This document shows, piece by piece, positions 1-7,462 of a stretch of DNA of 64,000 nt (position 1 is the first letter of the stretch; every line of letters starts with the position of its first letter). The notes beneath the pieces are model-generated. The model worked only from the letters and a program-made list of their open reading frames with translations. It searched no databases and was not told the origin of the DNA. Origin of the DNA: Arthrobacter sp. Soc17.1.1.1 (lineage in GTDB: Bacteria; Actinomycetota; Actinomycetes; Actinomycetales; Micrococcaceae); the NCBI RefSeq assembly GCF_036867195.1, contig NZ_JBAJII010000001.1, forward strand, positions 3,410,001-3,474,000, read 5' to 3'. Made by a program: the position numbers and the translations under genes.

Positions 1-243
1 CTCCCCTGCCGCGACGGGACTCCATCGGCGCGCTCGCATCATCCGCCAGACACCGCTGCGGACCATGAGGTCGAAGCGCCCGAGGTCGAACACCGAGAAG
101 TACATGCCGTTGTTCATGTGCAGCGCGATGTCGATGTCCGTCAGGAGGACGCGCAGGGGGATGCTGCCGGAGTCCCAGATGCCGAGGGCGGGCCGCCTGC
201 CGGAGACGAACAGTTGCAGCATCGTGCGGAGGAACAGGTGCAT
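1..243 (-). CDS. acyl-CoA thioesterase-like protein, N-terminal part (runs off the left edge)
   Basis: Only the first 81 codons are inside the window; the C-terminus lies beyond base 1. The visible part carries the motif D-I-A-L-H-M-N-N-G-M-Y followed by FDLGRFDL, typical of hot-dog-fold thioesterases of the 4-hydroxybenzoyl-CoA thioesterase/FcoT-like group, in which the Asp/His-Asn-Asn segment lies at the active site. Such enzymes hydrolyse acyl-CoA thioesters in the cytosol. ATG at 243 is chosen because an in-frame stop lies just upstream (253-255) and a perfect -10-like TAATAT (250-255) ends six bases before it, suggesting a leaderless transcript. It is divergent from the oxidoreductase at 389 and shares with it a long palindrome. 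The substrate cannot be told from this fragment. Confidence 0.75.
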   Translation of the reverse strand, partial: MHLFLRTMLQLFVSGRRPALGIWDSGSIPLRVLLTDIDIALHMNNGMYFSVFDLGRFDLMVRSGVWRMMRARRWSPVAAGE

Positions 244-294
244 GCCGTCATATTACTCATCGGTAACATAGCCGTCGACGACGCCGGTGAGTGC

Positions 295-342
295 GCGACA
301 ACGGCCAAAACGGAATATTTTCTCCGCTTTGGCCGTTGTCGC
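295..342. promoter_or_regulatory. long perfect inverted repeat in a divergent intergenic region
   Basis: Two 15-bp arms, GCGACAACGGCCAAA (295-309) and its exact complement (328-342), flank an 18-base AT-rich centre that itself holds a second pairing, CGGA (311-314) with TCCG (323-326). The element lies between two divergently transcribed genes, so it terminates neither. A regulator operator is the likeliest reading. No regulator gene is adjacent. Confidence 0.6.
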
Positions 343-388
343 CGTCAGGACACCATCCACGAGGAATCGATCAGCACCAGGAGCAGTC

Positions 389-1390
389 ATGACCACCAGC
401 ACCCAGATCCAGCTCGTCTCACGCCCCGTCGGAGTTCCCACCGCCGAGGATTTCGCCACGGTGGAGGTCGAGCTCGCCGCACTCGGGGAGAACGAGGTGC
501 GCGTCCGCAACGAGTACGTGTCCGTCGACCCCTACATGCGGGGCCGGATGAGCGACTCCAAGTCCTACATCCCGCCGTTCGAGCTGGGCGAGACCATGAC
601 GGGTGGCGCCGTGGGCAGGGTCGTGGAGTCGACCTCCGACGCCCTCCCCGTGGGCAGCGCGGTCCTCCACAGCCTCGGCTGGCGTGATGTCGCGCAGGGG
701 CCCGCCGGCCACTTCTCCGCCCTCCCGGAGACGGACCTGCCCCTGTCGGTCTTCCTCGGCGCCGCCGGCATGACCGGGCTCACCGCGTACGCCGGACTGA
801 AGCGGGTGGCAGGACTGCAGGAGGGGGACATCGTCTTCATCTCCGGAGCAGCCGGCGCCGTCGGCTCCATCGCGGGGCAGGTGGCCCGCAAGCTCGGCGC
901 GTCACGGGTCATCGGCTCGGCCGGGTCGGACGAGAAGGTGGCACTCCTGAAGGAGAAGTACGGGTACGACGACGCGTTCAACTACAAGGACGCCCCCGTC
1001 CGGAAGCAGCTCCGGAGCGTCACACCCGACGGCATCAATGTCTACTTCGACAACGTGGGCGGAGATCACCTCGAGGCGGCACTCGACCGCCTCAACCGCG
1101 GTGGCCGTGCCGCGCTCTGCGGAGCCATCTCCCAGTACAACGCCACGGAGCGCATCCCGGGCCCCGACAACATGGCCAACCTCGTGAAGAACTCCCTGAA
1201 ACTCGAGGGATTCATCGTCGGCCAGCACCAGGACCTGCAGGCCGAGTTCGCGGAGAGGATGACGGGCTGGCTCGCCGACGGCAGCGTGGTGTTCGACGAG
1301 ACGGTCGTCGACGGCATCCAGAACGCCGTCAGCGCCTTCCTGGACATGATGGACGGCGCCAACACCGGCAAGATGCTCGTGCGCCCCTGA
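389..1390 (+). CDS. NADP-dependent oxidoreductase (MDR superfamily, CurA/prostaglandin-reductase-like)
   Basis: Medium-chain reductase of 333 residues without the catalytic zinc ligands of alcohol dehydrogenases. Residues 1-120 form the GroES-like substrate domain, with the family segment YMRGRMSDSKSY (49-60). The Rossmann nucleotide-binding loop is SGAAGAVGS (152-160), and VYFDNVGGD (218-226) is the later family signature. Members reduce the carbon-carbon double bond of enones and quinone-like compounds using NADPH in the cytosol. The start at 389 is preferred to in-frame upstream codons because AGGAG lies about six bases before it. It stands alone, divergent from a thioesterase-like gene, and may be controlled by the palindrome at 295-342. 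The family assignment is firm; the natural substrate is unknown. Confidence 0.9.
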   Translation: MTTSTQIQLVSRPVGVPTAEDFATVEVELAALGENEVRVRNEYVSVDPYMRGRMSDSKSYIPPFELGETMTGGAVGRVVESTSDALPVGSAVLHSLGWRDVAQGPAGHFSALPETDLPLSVFLGAAGMTGLTAYAGLKRVAGLQEGDIVFISGAAGAVGSIAGQVARKLGASRVIGSAGSDEKVALLKEKYGYDDAFNYKDAPVRKQLRSVTPDGINVYFDNVGGDHLEAALDRLNRGGRAALCGAISQYNATERIPGPDNMANLVKNSLKLEGFIVGQHQDLQAEFAERMTGWLADGSVVFDETVVDGIQNAVSAFLDMMDGANTGKMLVRP

Positions 1391-1470
1391 CCGCTCCGCG
1401 GGTGCGGCAGGGACCCCGGCCGGGCCGGCGGCCCCTGCCGGACCGCGATCCCGACGGTGCCCGGTTCCGG

Positions 1471-2100
1471 CTAGGCCTCCGCCGCGCGCAGTGCCGCCTC
1501 GAGCCGCTTGCGCTGGTCGACCGGCAGGAGCGCACGGTACTGCGGGAACTCCGTGAGGAACTCGCGGACGCGCGGGCAGTAGGGGACGACGGCGATGCGG
1601 CGCCTGTGGGCATTGAGCAGGACCTGGCGGATGAGCGCCGGCTCGACGTCGACGGCGTCGAAGCGCGGGTCCACGACGGACTGGATCAGGACCGCGTGCG
1701 CCCCCTTCATCTCGTACTTGACATGCCCGACCATCGTGCCGTCGCTGAACAGCTCGAAGCGGGCGAACAGGGCGTTGTCCCGGAACCCGCTGCGGGTCCT
1801 CACGGGAGCGGAGCGCACCTCCGCCTGCACCTCGCGCCGCTCGATCTCCTCGACCAGCAGTTCGTAGTGGGCCACTGCCTCGATCGGCGGGAAGTCCCGA
1901 TCGAGCAGGCGGTAGGCCTGGTTGCACAGGACGCGCAGCTGGCGCGTCGAGACGACGGACAGGTCCTCGGGGAATTCCGCGTCGTCGGTGCGAGGCAGGG
2001 GGCTGGGCGAGATCCGGGGAATGGCACCCCACCCCGCCTGGTCCACGTCAGTCGGCTGCGCGGACTGGTGCCCGTAATCGGCAAAAGAGGTTGTTTCCAT
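1471..2100 (-). CDS. GNAT-like acetyltransferase-fold protein (paralogue 1)
   Basis: A 209-residue protein. The N-terminal half (1-95) is charged and probably helical, with a segment around residues 52-91 (TRQLRVLCNQAYRLLD) conserved with the gene at 18172-18882. The C-terminal part (about 108-195) resembles the small YjdJ/Gcn5-like N-acetyltransferase fold: DNALFARFEL, then GHVKYEM, then SVVDPRF and PALIRQVLLNAHRR. I therefore infer an acyl-CoA-binding acetyltransferase, but no substrate can be named. ATG 2100 is chosen over GTG 2112 because GTGGAG sits about six bases before the ATG. It is followed on the same strand by the CurA-like gene's convergent end and preceded by a pseudogene. The duplicate gene 16 kb away makes a lineage-specific paralogous pair. 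Confidence 0.7.
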   Translation of the reverse strand: METTSFADYGHQSAQPTDVDQAGWGAIPRISPSPLPRTDDAEFPEDLSVVSTRQLRVLCNQAYRLLDRDFPPIEAVAHYELLVEEIERREVQAEVRSAPVRTRSGFRDNALFARFELFSDGTMVGHVKYEMKGAHAVLIQSVVDPRFDAVDVEPALIRQVLLNAHRRRIAVVPYCPRVREFLTEFPQYRALLPVDQRKRLEAALRAAEA

Positions 2101-2165
2101 GGTCAGCTCCACGATCGTGGTTCGATGGCCCGCTGCTAGGCCTTTCAGAAACTATAGGCGCATTC

Positions 2166-2180
2166 TTTCCCGATGGGAAA
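2166..2180. promoter_or_regulatory. short inverted repeat upstream of the GNAT-like gene
   Basis: TTTCCC-GAT-GGGAAA, six-base perfect arms around three bases, lies 66 bases before the GNAT-like start and just past the end of the decayed hydrolase. It could be an operator or the remnant of that gene's terminator; nothing in the sequence decides between these. Confidence 0.3.
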
Positions 2181-2193
2181 TGAAGGAGCCTTA

Positions 2194-2979
2194 CTATATC
2201 TTCATCGAAGCGGTTCCGGGCCTCCGGCTCGAAGGAATAGTGATGCCGCGATCGGCCCGGCCTGACGGCGGCCGGACCACGGCGGGCGACGTACCCGCGC
2301 GGTCGACGCCCGGGCGATCCTGGACCTCCAGCTCCGGTCTCGTCGGCTGGCGCCCGAGGAATCCGTTCGTCACCGCGACGATCCCGTCCTGCGCCGTCCG
2401 CCGGTCCGTGGTGGCGACCCCGTCGCCGGGCTGGTCCCCGTAGTCGCCGAAGAAGGCATGCACTCCCCCCGCTGATCTCCGCGAAGCGGGCGTCGGCCGG
2501 CAGCCGCCGCCGGTCCACGTCGTCGTTCCCTGCCGCGACGACGGATGCCGAGACACCGCCGAGAGAATGGCCGCCCACCGTCCACGCGGTGATCCCAGGA
2601 TGGGCAGCCAGGGCCGAACGCGCCTGCCCCGTCTGGAGCAGCGCGATGCCGAGCGGCTCCTTCAGGACGACGACGGTGGTCCCCTCCTGCGCCACGCGGG
2701 CCAGGAGCGGCACGTAGGCGAGAGCCTCGACGCGGGCTCCGGGGCGATCACCGCCAGCGCGCCGATCCCCGCCCGCACCGGATGCCGCCGGGCCGGCGGA
2801 GGCCTCCTCGCTGCACGGAGCGTCAGCGCCGCCACACCGGATCCGGCGACGAGTGCTGCGATCAGGAGCGCCGGCAGCAGCGGGTGCGACCGCGCCACCG
2901 CGGGGTTCGTGGCGAAGAGCCACAGCGGTGTGACGAGGAGAGCGATGGCGGAGCATGCGGCGGGGGCACGGTGCAGCAT
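2194..2979 (-). pseudogene. decayed alpha/beta hydrolase (two frameshifts and an internal deletion)
   Basis: The reading begins at ATG 2979 (GGGAGAAGG just upstream) with two N-terminal membrane segments (LLVTPLWLFA; LLIAALVAGSGVAAL). Near 2741-2744, in a run of four C on the coding strand, the frame is lost. The next frame continues in register with PGARVEALAYVPLL, VVVLKEPLGIALL and the nucleophile elbow GGHSLGG. The original frame returns after a run of six G (2465-2470) with GGVHAFFGDYGDQPGDG, the conserved C-terminal catalytic-His region. Between the elbow region (SASVVAAGNDD) and RRRLPADARF the usual stretch of some 35-45 residues carrying the acidic catalytic residue is missing. The original product would have been a membrane-anchored hydrolase of about 300 residues. 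The in-frame loss makes true decay more likely than sequencing error alone. Confidence 0.8.
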
Positions 2980-3027
2980 GGCAGGCCTTCTCCCGGCGCT
3001 CCGCGCCCTGGGGACACGCCAAGGATA

Positions 3028-3046
3028 TATCTCTACGGTGGAGATA
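3028..3046. promoter_or_regulatory. 19-bp operator-like palindrome
   Basis: TATCTCTACGGTGGAGATA matches its own reverse complement at 16 of 19 positions (TATCTC...GAGATA arms). It lies about 80 bases before the aldo/keto reductase and 49 bases before the decayed hydrolase start. A dimeric winged-helix repressor site (PadR-like sites can look like this) is plausible. No regulator is adjacent. Confidence 0.5.
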
Positions 3047-3124
3047 CAGGGCCTGTCCGGTTGACGCCGCAGGCGCGGGCGGGAAAGGCTGGTGCGGACA
3101 CATCCCCCCGAGCAGGAGTTCCCC

Positions 3125-3952
3125 ATGGCCCTGGCCCCCACCGTCCAGCTGCGCAGCGGCGCCCACCTCCCCCTCCTCGGGCTCGGAACCTGGCCGCTGG
3201 ACGACGCCGGTGCAGCGGACACCGTGGAGCGGGCGATCGGGACCGGCTACCGGCTGATCGACACCGCCGAGAACTACCGCAACGAGAAGGGCGTGGGCGA
3301 AGGGATCCGCCGCTCCGGCGTGCCCCGCGAGGAACTGTTCGTCACCACCAAGTTCAACCGCGAATACCACGGCAGGGACGGCGTCCGGCGCGCCTTCGAG
3401 GCGAGCAGCGCGCTCCTGGGCCTCGACTACATCGACCTCCTGCTCGTGCACTGGCCCAATCCGGACCAGGGCCGCCAGGTGGAGGCCGTGCAGGGCATCG
3501 CCGCACTGCTGGAGGAGGGGCTCGTCCGCGCCGTGGGCACCTCCAACTACAAGCCGGCCCACCTGCAGCAGGTCATCGATGCCGGGATCGTCCCCGATGT
3601 GAACCAGATCCAGCTGGACCCGCAGCGGCCGCGCATCGAGGAACGCGCCTTCCACAACGAGCATGGCATCGTGACCGAGTCGTGGAGCCCCCTGGGCCAG
3701 GGCGGCGGGCTCCTCGACGAGCCCGGACTGGTGGCAATCGCCGAGGCGCACGGCCGGACACCGGCGCAGGTGGTGCTGCGCTGGCACGTGCAGCAGGGCA
3801 TGGTCGCCATCCCGAAGTCCTCCGATCCGCGGCGCCTGGCGGAGAACCTCGACATCTTCGACTTCGAGCTCTCGGGCGCGGAGCTCGCCCGCCTCTACAC
3901 GCTGGACACCGGCGACGCGGAGATCGTGGACTCGGACGAGTTCGGGCACTGA
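3125..3952 (+). CDS. aldo/keto reductase
   Basis: A (beta/alpha)8-barrel NAD(P)H-dependent carbonyl reductase of 275 residues, close to the usual length. The catalytic tetrad is intact: Asp46 and Tyr51 in LIDTAENYRNE, Lys76 in VTTKFN and His109 in LLLVHWPNP. The C-terminal cofactor segment IPKSSDPRRLAENLDIFDFEL (about 221-241) is also present. The sequence is nearest the AKR5-type 2,5-diketo-D-gluconate reductases, a broad-specificity group, so the substrate is not assigned. ATG 3125 is chosen because GGAG lies about six bases upstream. It is divergent from the decayed hydrolase, with the palindrome at 3028-3046 in the shared region. Confidence 0.9.
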   Translation: MALAPTVQLRSGAHLPLLGLGTWPLDDAGAADTVERAIGTGYRLIDTAENYRNEKGVGEGIRRSGVPREELFVTTKFNREYHGRDGVRRAFEASSALLGLDYIDLLLVHWPNPDQGRQVEAVQGIAALLEEGLVRAVGTSNYKPAHLQQVIDAGIVPDVNQIQLDPQRPRIEERAFHNEHGIVTESWSPLGQGGGLLDEPGLVAIAEAHGRTPAQVVLRWHVQQGMVAIPKSSDPRRLAENLDIFDFELSGAELARLYTLDTGDAEIVDSDEFGH

Positions 3953-4009
3953 CCTGCCGCCGGGGCCACCGGTTCTCCTTGACACCGGCCCCGCCCGCCG
4001 GGAACGTAG

Positions 4010-4021
4010 TAAGCACGCTTA
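4010..4021. promoter_or_regulatory. TAAG-N4-CTTA element, copy 1
   Basis: TAAGCACGCTTA, a perfect eight-base dyad around CACG, lies 62 bases before the start at 4084. The same 12-base architecture recurs at 31801-31812 and 33998-34009, each time upstream of a gene of stress-protein appearance. Confidence 0.55.
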
Positions 4022-4083
4022 GTTCTTCGCGCGGGCCGGGTGATCCGGCCTGCGCGGGGGCATCGACCGGAAGGAAGATCAGC

Positions 4084-4698
4084 ATGGCGGACGAACCCGG
4101 CAACCAGACACCGAACACTCCTGACGTCAGCGAGACGGACCTGCGCGGCATGACAGTGGACGAGCTCCGCGAGGAGGCCAGGCAGGAGGGACTCCCGGGC
4201 ACCTCCGGGATGCGGAAGGCCGAACTCGTCGACGCGGTCGCCGAGGCGAAGCAGGGCCACGCCACGGGGTCGGACGGGTCCGGCGACGGGCCCGAGGATC
4301 CCGACGAGGTCGGCGCCGGACCCGACGGCGGCAGGATCCGCACAGGACCCGAGACCTCGAAGTCCCTCAAGTACTCCCAGGAGATCACCTCTCCCGACGA
4401 GGACCCCGAGCGCGAGGGCCGCAGCCTGGCGACGACGCACCACGAGGTCATCAAGCAGTGGGCGGAATCCCGCGGCGCGCGCCCGGCCGCGGTGGAGGGG
4501 ACGGACCATGGCGACCATCTCGGAGTCCTCCGCCTCGATTTCAACGAGGACACCGACAAGCTGCGCCACGTGAGCTGGGACGAGTGGTTCCGGACGTTCG
4601 ACGAGCGCCGGCTGAACTTCGTCTACCAGGAGCAGCGCAAGGACGGGAAGCAGTCGAACTTCTTCATCCTCGAGAGCCCCGACCGCGAGGATGCCTGA
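4084..4698 (+). CDS. Rho-N/SAP-like domain protein, probable stress protein
   Basis: A 204-residue acidic, hydrophilic protein. Residues about 18-58 (MTVDELREEARQEGLPGTSG then MRKAELVDAV) form the helix-extended-helix motif of the Rho termination-factor N-terminal/SAP-like fold, often a nucleic-acid-binding module. A disordered Gly/Asp-rich linker follows. The C-terminal half (HHEVIKQWAESRGARPAAVE, then RHVSWDEWFRTFDERRLNFV and KDGKQSNFF) is a module common in actinobacterial small proteins of unknown function. AAGGAAG precedes the ATG by six bases. The upstream TAAG-N4-CTTA element suggests shared control with two other loci here. The role is inferred only as nucleic-acid-associated. Confidence 0.75.
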   Translation: MADEPGNQTPNTPDVSETDLRGMTVDELREEARQEGLPGTSGMRKAELVDAVAEAKQGHATGSDGSGDGPEDPDEVGAGPDGGRIRTGPETSKSLKYSQEITSPDEDPEREGRSLATTHHEVIKQWAESRGARPAAVEGTDHGDHLGVLRLDFNEDTDKLRHVSWDEWFRTFDERRLNFVYQEQRKDGKQSNFFILESPDREDA

Positions 4699-4831
4699 CG
4701 GGGCGCCCTGACCGGGGGCGAGGGTGATCGGGCATATCCTTGGCGTGGTGCCCCTTCCGCCGGCAGCCGCGCCTTCCTGACGGCGATGCCCCGGCCCGGC
4801 GGGCTCCCTCCATCCACCGAGAGGACCCCGC

Positions 4832-5608
4832 GTGCTCGAGATCGCCGTGATCCTGGTCGCCGGCTTCTGGGCAGGCATGATCAATGTGGTGGTGGGCTCC
4901 GGGACGCTCGTGACCTTCCCGACCCTCCTGCTGTTCGGTTACCCGCCGATCGTCGCCAACATCTCGAACAACATCGGCCTCGTGGGCGGCGGCCTGTCCG
5001 GTTCGTGGGGGTACCGCCGCGAGATCGCCGCCAACAGGCGGCTCCTCCTGAAGCTGCTGCCGCTGTCGGTGCTCGGCGGGCTGGGCGGCGCACTGCTGCT
5101 GCTCGTGCTCCCGGCGGCGGCCTTCCAGGCGATCGTGCCCGTCCTCATCCTCATCGGCCTCGCCATGGTGGCGCTGGCGCCGCGCGTGCAGCGCGCGGCT
5201 GCCGCGAAGGCGGGCGATGCCGACCCCGACGCCGCCCCCTCCCGGCGCCGCTCGCTGGTCCTGCTCGCCGGCATCGGCGTCCTCGGGGTGTACGGCGGGT
5301 ACTTCGGGGCCGCGCAGGGCATCCTCATCGTCGGCCTGATGAGCATGGTCACCATCGAGAGCCTCCAGCGCATCAACGCCATCAAGAACGTCCTGACCAC
5401 CGCCGTCAACGGCGTCGCGGCCGTCACGTTCATGGTGTTCGCGTGGAGCTCGATCAACTGGGCGCTGGTGCTCATCATCGCCGTCGGGGCCACCCTCGGC
5501 GGATTCCTCGGCGCCCGGGTGGGCCGCCGGCTCTCACCCCTCGCGCTACGCGCCACCATCCTCGTCATCGGCACCGCGGCGCTGATCCGCATCGTGTTCT
5601 TCGGCTGA
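4832..5608 (+). CDS. TSUP-family membrane transporter (TauE/SafE type)
   Basis: An integral membrane protein of 258 residues with about eight hydrophobic segments in two halves, each half beginning with the small-residue-rich signature of the family: VAGFWAGMINVVVGSG near residue 9 and GVYGGYFGAAQG near residue 152. Members export or import sulfite, sulfoacetate or other organosulfur and small organic anions. The substrate cannot be read from the sequence. GTG at 4832 is preceded by GAGAGGA at good spacing. It is followed 32 bases later by the metallopeptidase gene on the same strand, so the two may be co-transcribed. Confidence 0.85.
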   Translation: MLEIAVILVAGFWAGMINVVVGSGTLVTFPTLLLFGYPPIVANISNNIGLVGGGLSGSWGYRREIAANRRLLLKLLPLSVLGGLGGALLLLVLPAAAFQAIVPVLILIGLAMVALAPRVQRAAAAKAGDADPDAAPSRRRSLVLLAGIGVLGVYGGYFGAAQGILIVGLMSMVTIESLQRINAIKNVLTTAVNGVAAVTFMVFAWSSINWALVLIIAVGATLGGFLGARVGRRLSPLALRATILVIGTAALIRIVFFG

Positions 5609-5640
5609 CCGCCACCCACCACCCCGGAAGCAGGAATCCC

Positions 5641-6660
5641 ATGCAACGCTTCACCTGCGCCGTCTGCTCGGCGCCCCTGTTCTTCGAGAACTCCCGCTGC
5701 CTCGCCTGCGGCACGCAGCTCGGCTTCCATCGCGGCGAGCGCATCATCGCGCCGCTGGACGACGACGGCGTGTACCGGGACCTCGACGGCCTGTCCCTGC
5801 GCCGCTGCGTCAACCTCACGCTCTCGGGGTGCACGTGGCTGGTGCGGGAGGAGGGCGACGAATGCTTCAGCTGCACTCTCACCCGCAGCCGCCCGGACGA
5901 CCACGACACCACCGGCCTGGCCCAGTTCCTCGACGCCGAGCGGTCCAAACGGCACCTCATCTACGAGCTGGACGTGCTCGGCCTGCCGATCGAGGACCGC
6001 ACCCGGAACCCCGAGCGCGGGCTCGCTTTCGACCTGCTCTCCAGCGTCGAGGAGAAGGTGGTCATCGGGCACCAGAACGGCCTGATCACCATCGATCTCG
6101 CCGAGACCGTGGACTCCCACCGCGAGAAGATGCGGGCCAAGCTCGAGGAGCCCTACCGCACCATGCTGGGACACTTCCGCCACGAGACCGGCCACTACTT
6201 CGAGGGCACCCTCGTCTTCTCCGACCCGGCCCTGACGGAACGGGCCCGCAGCCTCTTCGGCGACGACCGGGCCAGCTACCAGGACGCCCTCGAGCGGCAC
6301 TACGCGGAGGGTGCGCCCGAGGACTGGCGCCGGGAGCACATCTCGACATATGCCACCATGCACCCCTACGAGGACTTCGCCGAGACGTTCGCGCACTACC
6401 TGCACATCTGCGACACCGTGGACACGGCCCTGCAGTACGGGCTCGCCGAAGGCCCCGGGCCGAACAGCTCCGAGGACTTCGGCGAGGTGGTCCGCGAGAC
6501 CTGGATCCCGCTCTCGGTGGCCCTGAACCAGGTCAACCGCAGCATGGGCGCCAACGACCTGTACCCGTTCGTCCTGCCGCCCGCCGTCATCGAGAAGCTG
6601 GACTTCGTGCACGCGCTGCGCGTCCGCGTCGGGGAGCCGGTGGTCGACGGGGCGGCCTGA
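5641..6660 (+). CDS. putative zinc-binding metallopeptidase with N-terminal zinc ribbon
   Basis: A 339-residue protein. The first 25 residues hold a zinc ribbon (Cys6, Cys9, Cys20, Cys23). The catalytic HExxH motif is H181-E-T-G-H185 in LGHFRHETGHYF, with downstream YEDFAETFAHYLHI providing acidic and His residues suitable as a third zinc ligand. This arrangement matches the DUF2248/putative zinc-binding metallopeptidase family, whose substrates are unknown. There is no signal peptide, so it is cytosolic. The start has AGGAA about six bases upstream. It follows the TauE-type exporter closely. Confidence 0.85.
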   Translation: MQRFTCAVCSAPLFFENSRCLACGTQLGFHRGERIIAPLDDDGVYRDLDGLSLRRCVNLTLSGCTWLVREEGDECFSCTLTRSRPDDHDTTGLAQFLDAERSKRHLIYELDVLGLPIEDRTRNPERGLAFDLLSSVEEKVVIGHQNGLITIDLAETVDSHREKMRAKLEEPYRTMLGHFRHETGHYFEGTLVFSDPALTERARSLFGDDRASYQDALERHYAEGAPEDWRREHISTYATMHPYEDFAETFAHYLHICDTVDTALQYGLAEGPGPNSSEDFGEVVRETWIPLSVALNQVNRSMGANDLYPFVLPPAVIEKLDFVHALRVRVGEPVVDGAA

Positions 6661-6691
6661 CGGCGTCGGGGTGTCGGGGCGTCCGGGACGC

Positions 6692-7354
6692 CTACGGCCA
6701 GAGCATCTCCCGGCGCCAGCCCTCGCCGAACCGCGTGTACAGCAGGCGGGTGTGGCGCCGTTCCTGGTCCGCCTGCCAGAACTCGACGGCGTCCGGGGCC
6801 ACCGTGAAGACCGTCCACGTGGTCGAGGCGAGGCCGTCGGTGGCCTCGATGCGCGCCACCTGGTCCGCGACGGCGTCGTCGAGCTCGTCCCTGCTGCGCA
6901 GCACCGAGCTCTGCGACCCTGCCAGCACGAGGGCCCGGGCCACGGGGTGCCGGCGCTGGAAATCGGCGTCGTTCTCCTCGGTGGTGCCGGTCGAGACCGT
7001 CCCGCGGATGCGCACCTGCCGGCCCGCTGCGGGCCAGAAGAACGAGAGCGCGGCGGAGGGGTGCGCCGCCAGCTGCCGCCCCTTGGGGCTGTCCGCGCTG
7101 GAGGCCACCTGCCAGCCGGACCGGGTGAGGTCCTTGAGGATCACCACGCGTGCGTCGGGCAGTCCGTCGTCGTCCACGGTGGAGAGGGTCACCGCATGCG
7201 GCGCCGCGATGCCGTCCTCGACGGCGCGGGTCAACCACTCGACGAACAGGTCCACCGGGGAGTCGGGCGCCGCCAGCGGGTCGAAGGGCGGCATGTCGTC
7301 GGGGAACACGGGGACGCCGCGCACGAGGTCGCGGATGAGGCCTGGCTCGGTCAT
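6692..7354 (-). CDS. pyridoxamine 5'-phosphate oxidase-like flavoprotein (PdxH family)
   Basis: A 220-residue FMN-binding split-barrel protein, the length of PdxH. FMN contacts are expected in DARVVILKDL (about 68-77) and in SSADSPKGRQL. The C-terminus RRHTRLLYTRFGEGW then RREMLWP corresponds to the substrate-binding dimerisation region of PdxH (R-x-H-x-R and the terminal R-x-x-L-x-P). The expected reaction is oxidation of pyridoxine or pyridoxamine 5'-phosphate to pyridoxal 5'-phosphate with O2. Divergence in the central region leaves a paralogue with another substrate possible. ATG 7354 lies six bases after TAGGCT (7361-7366), which indicates a leaderless mRNA. It is convergent with the metallopeptidase. 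Confidence 0.8.
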   Translation of the reverse strand: MTEPGLIRDLVRGVPVFPDDMPPFDPLAAPDSPVDLFVEWLTRAVEDGIAAPHAVTLSTVDDDGLPDARVVILKDLTRSGWQVASSADSPKGRQLAAHPSAALSFFWPAAGRQVRIRGTVSTGTTEENDADFQRRHPVARALVLAGSQSSVLRSRDELDDAVADQVARIEATDGLASTTWTVFTVAPDAVEFWQADQERRHTRLLYTRFGEGWRREMLWP

Positions 7355-7462
7355 GCCGTCAGCCTAGTGGCCGGAGGTGACACGTGCGGATGAACGGCGC
7401 AAACGGCCGCCCGCTGCGCCGGGGGTGTGCTGCCGTGCGGGCCGGCGGCATAGAGTCGGTGG

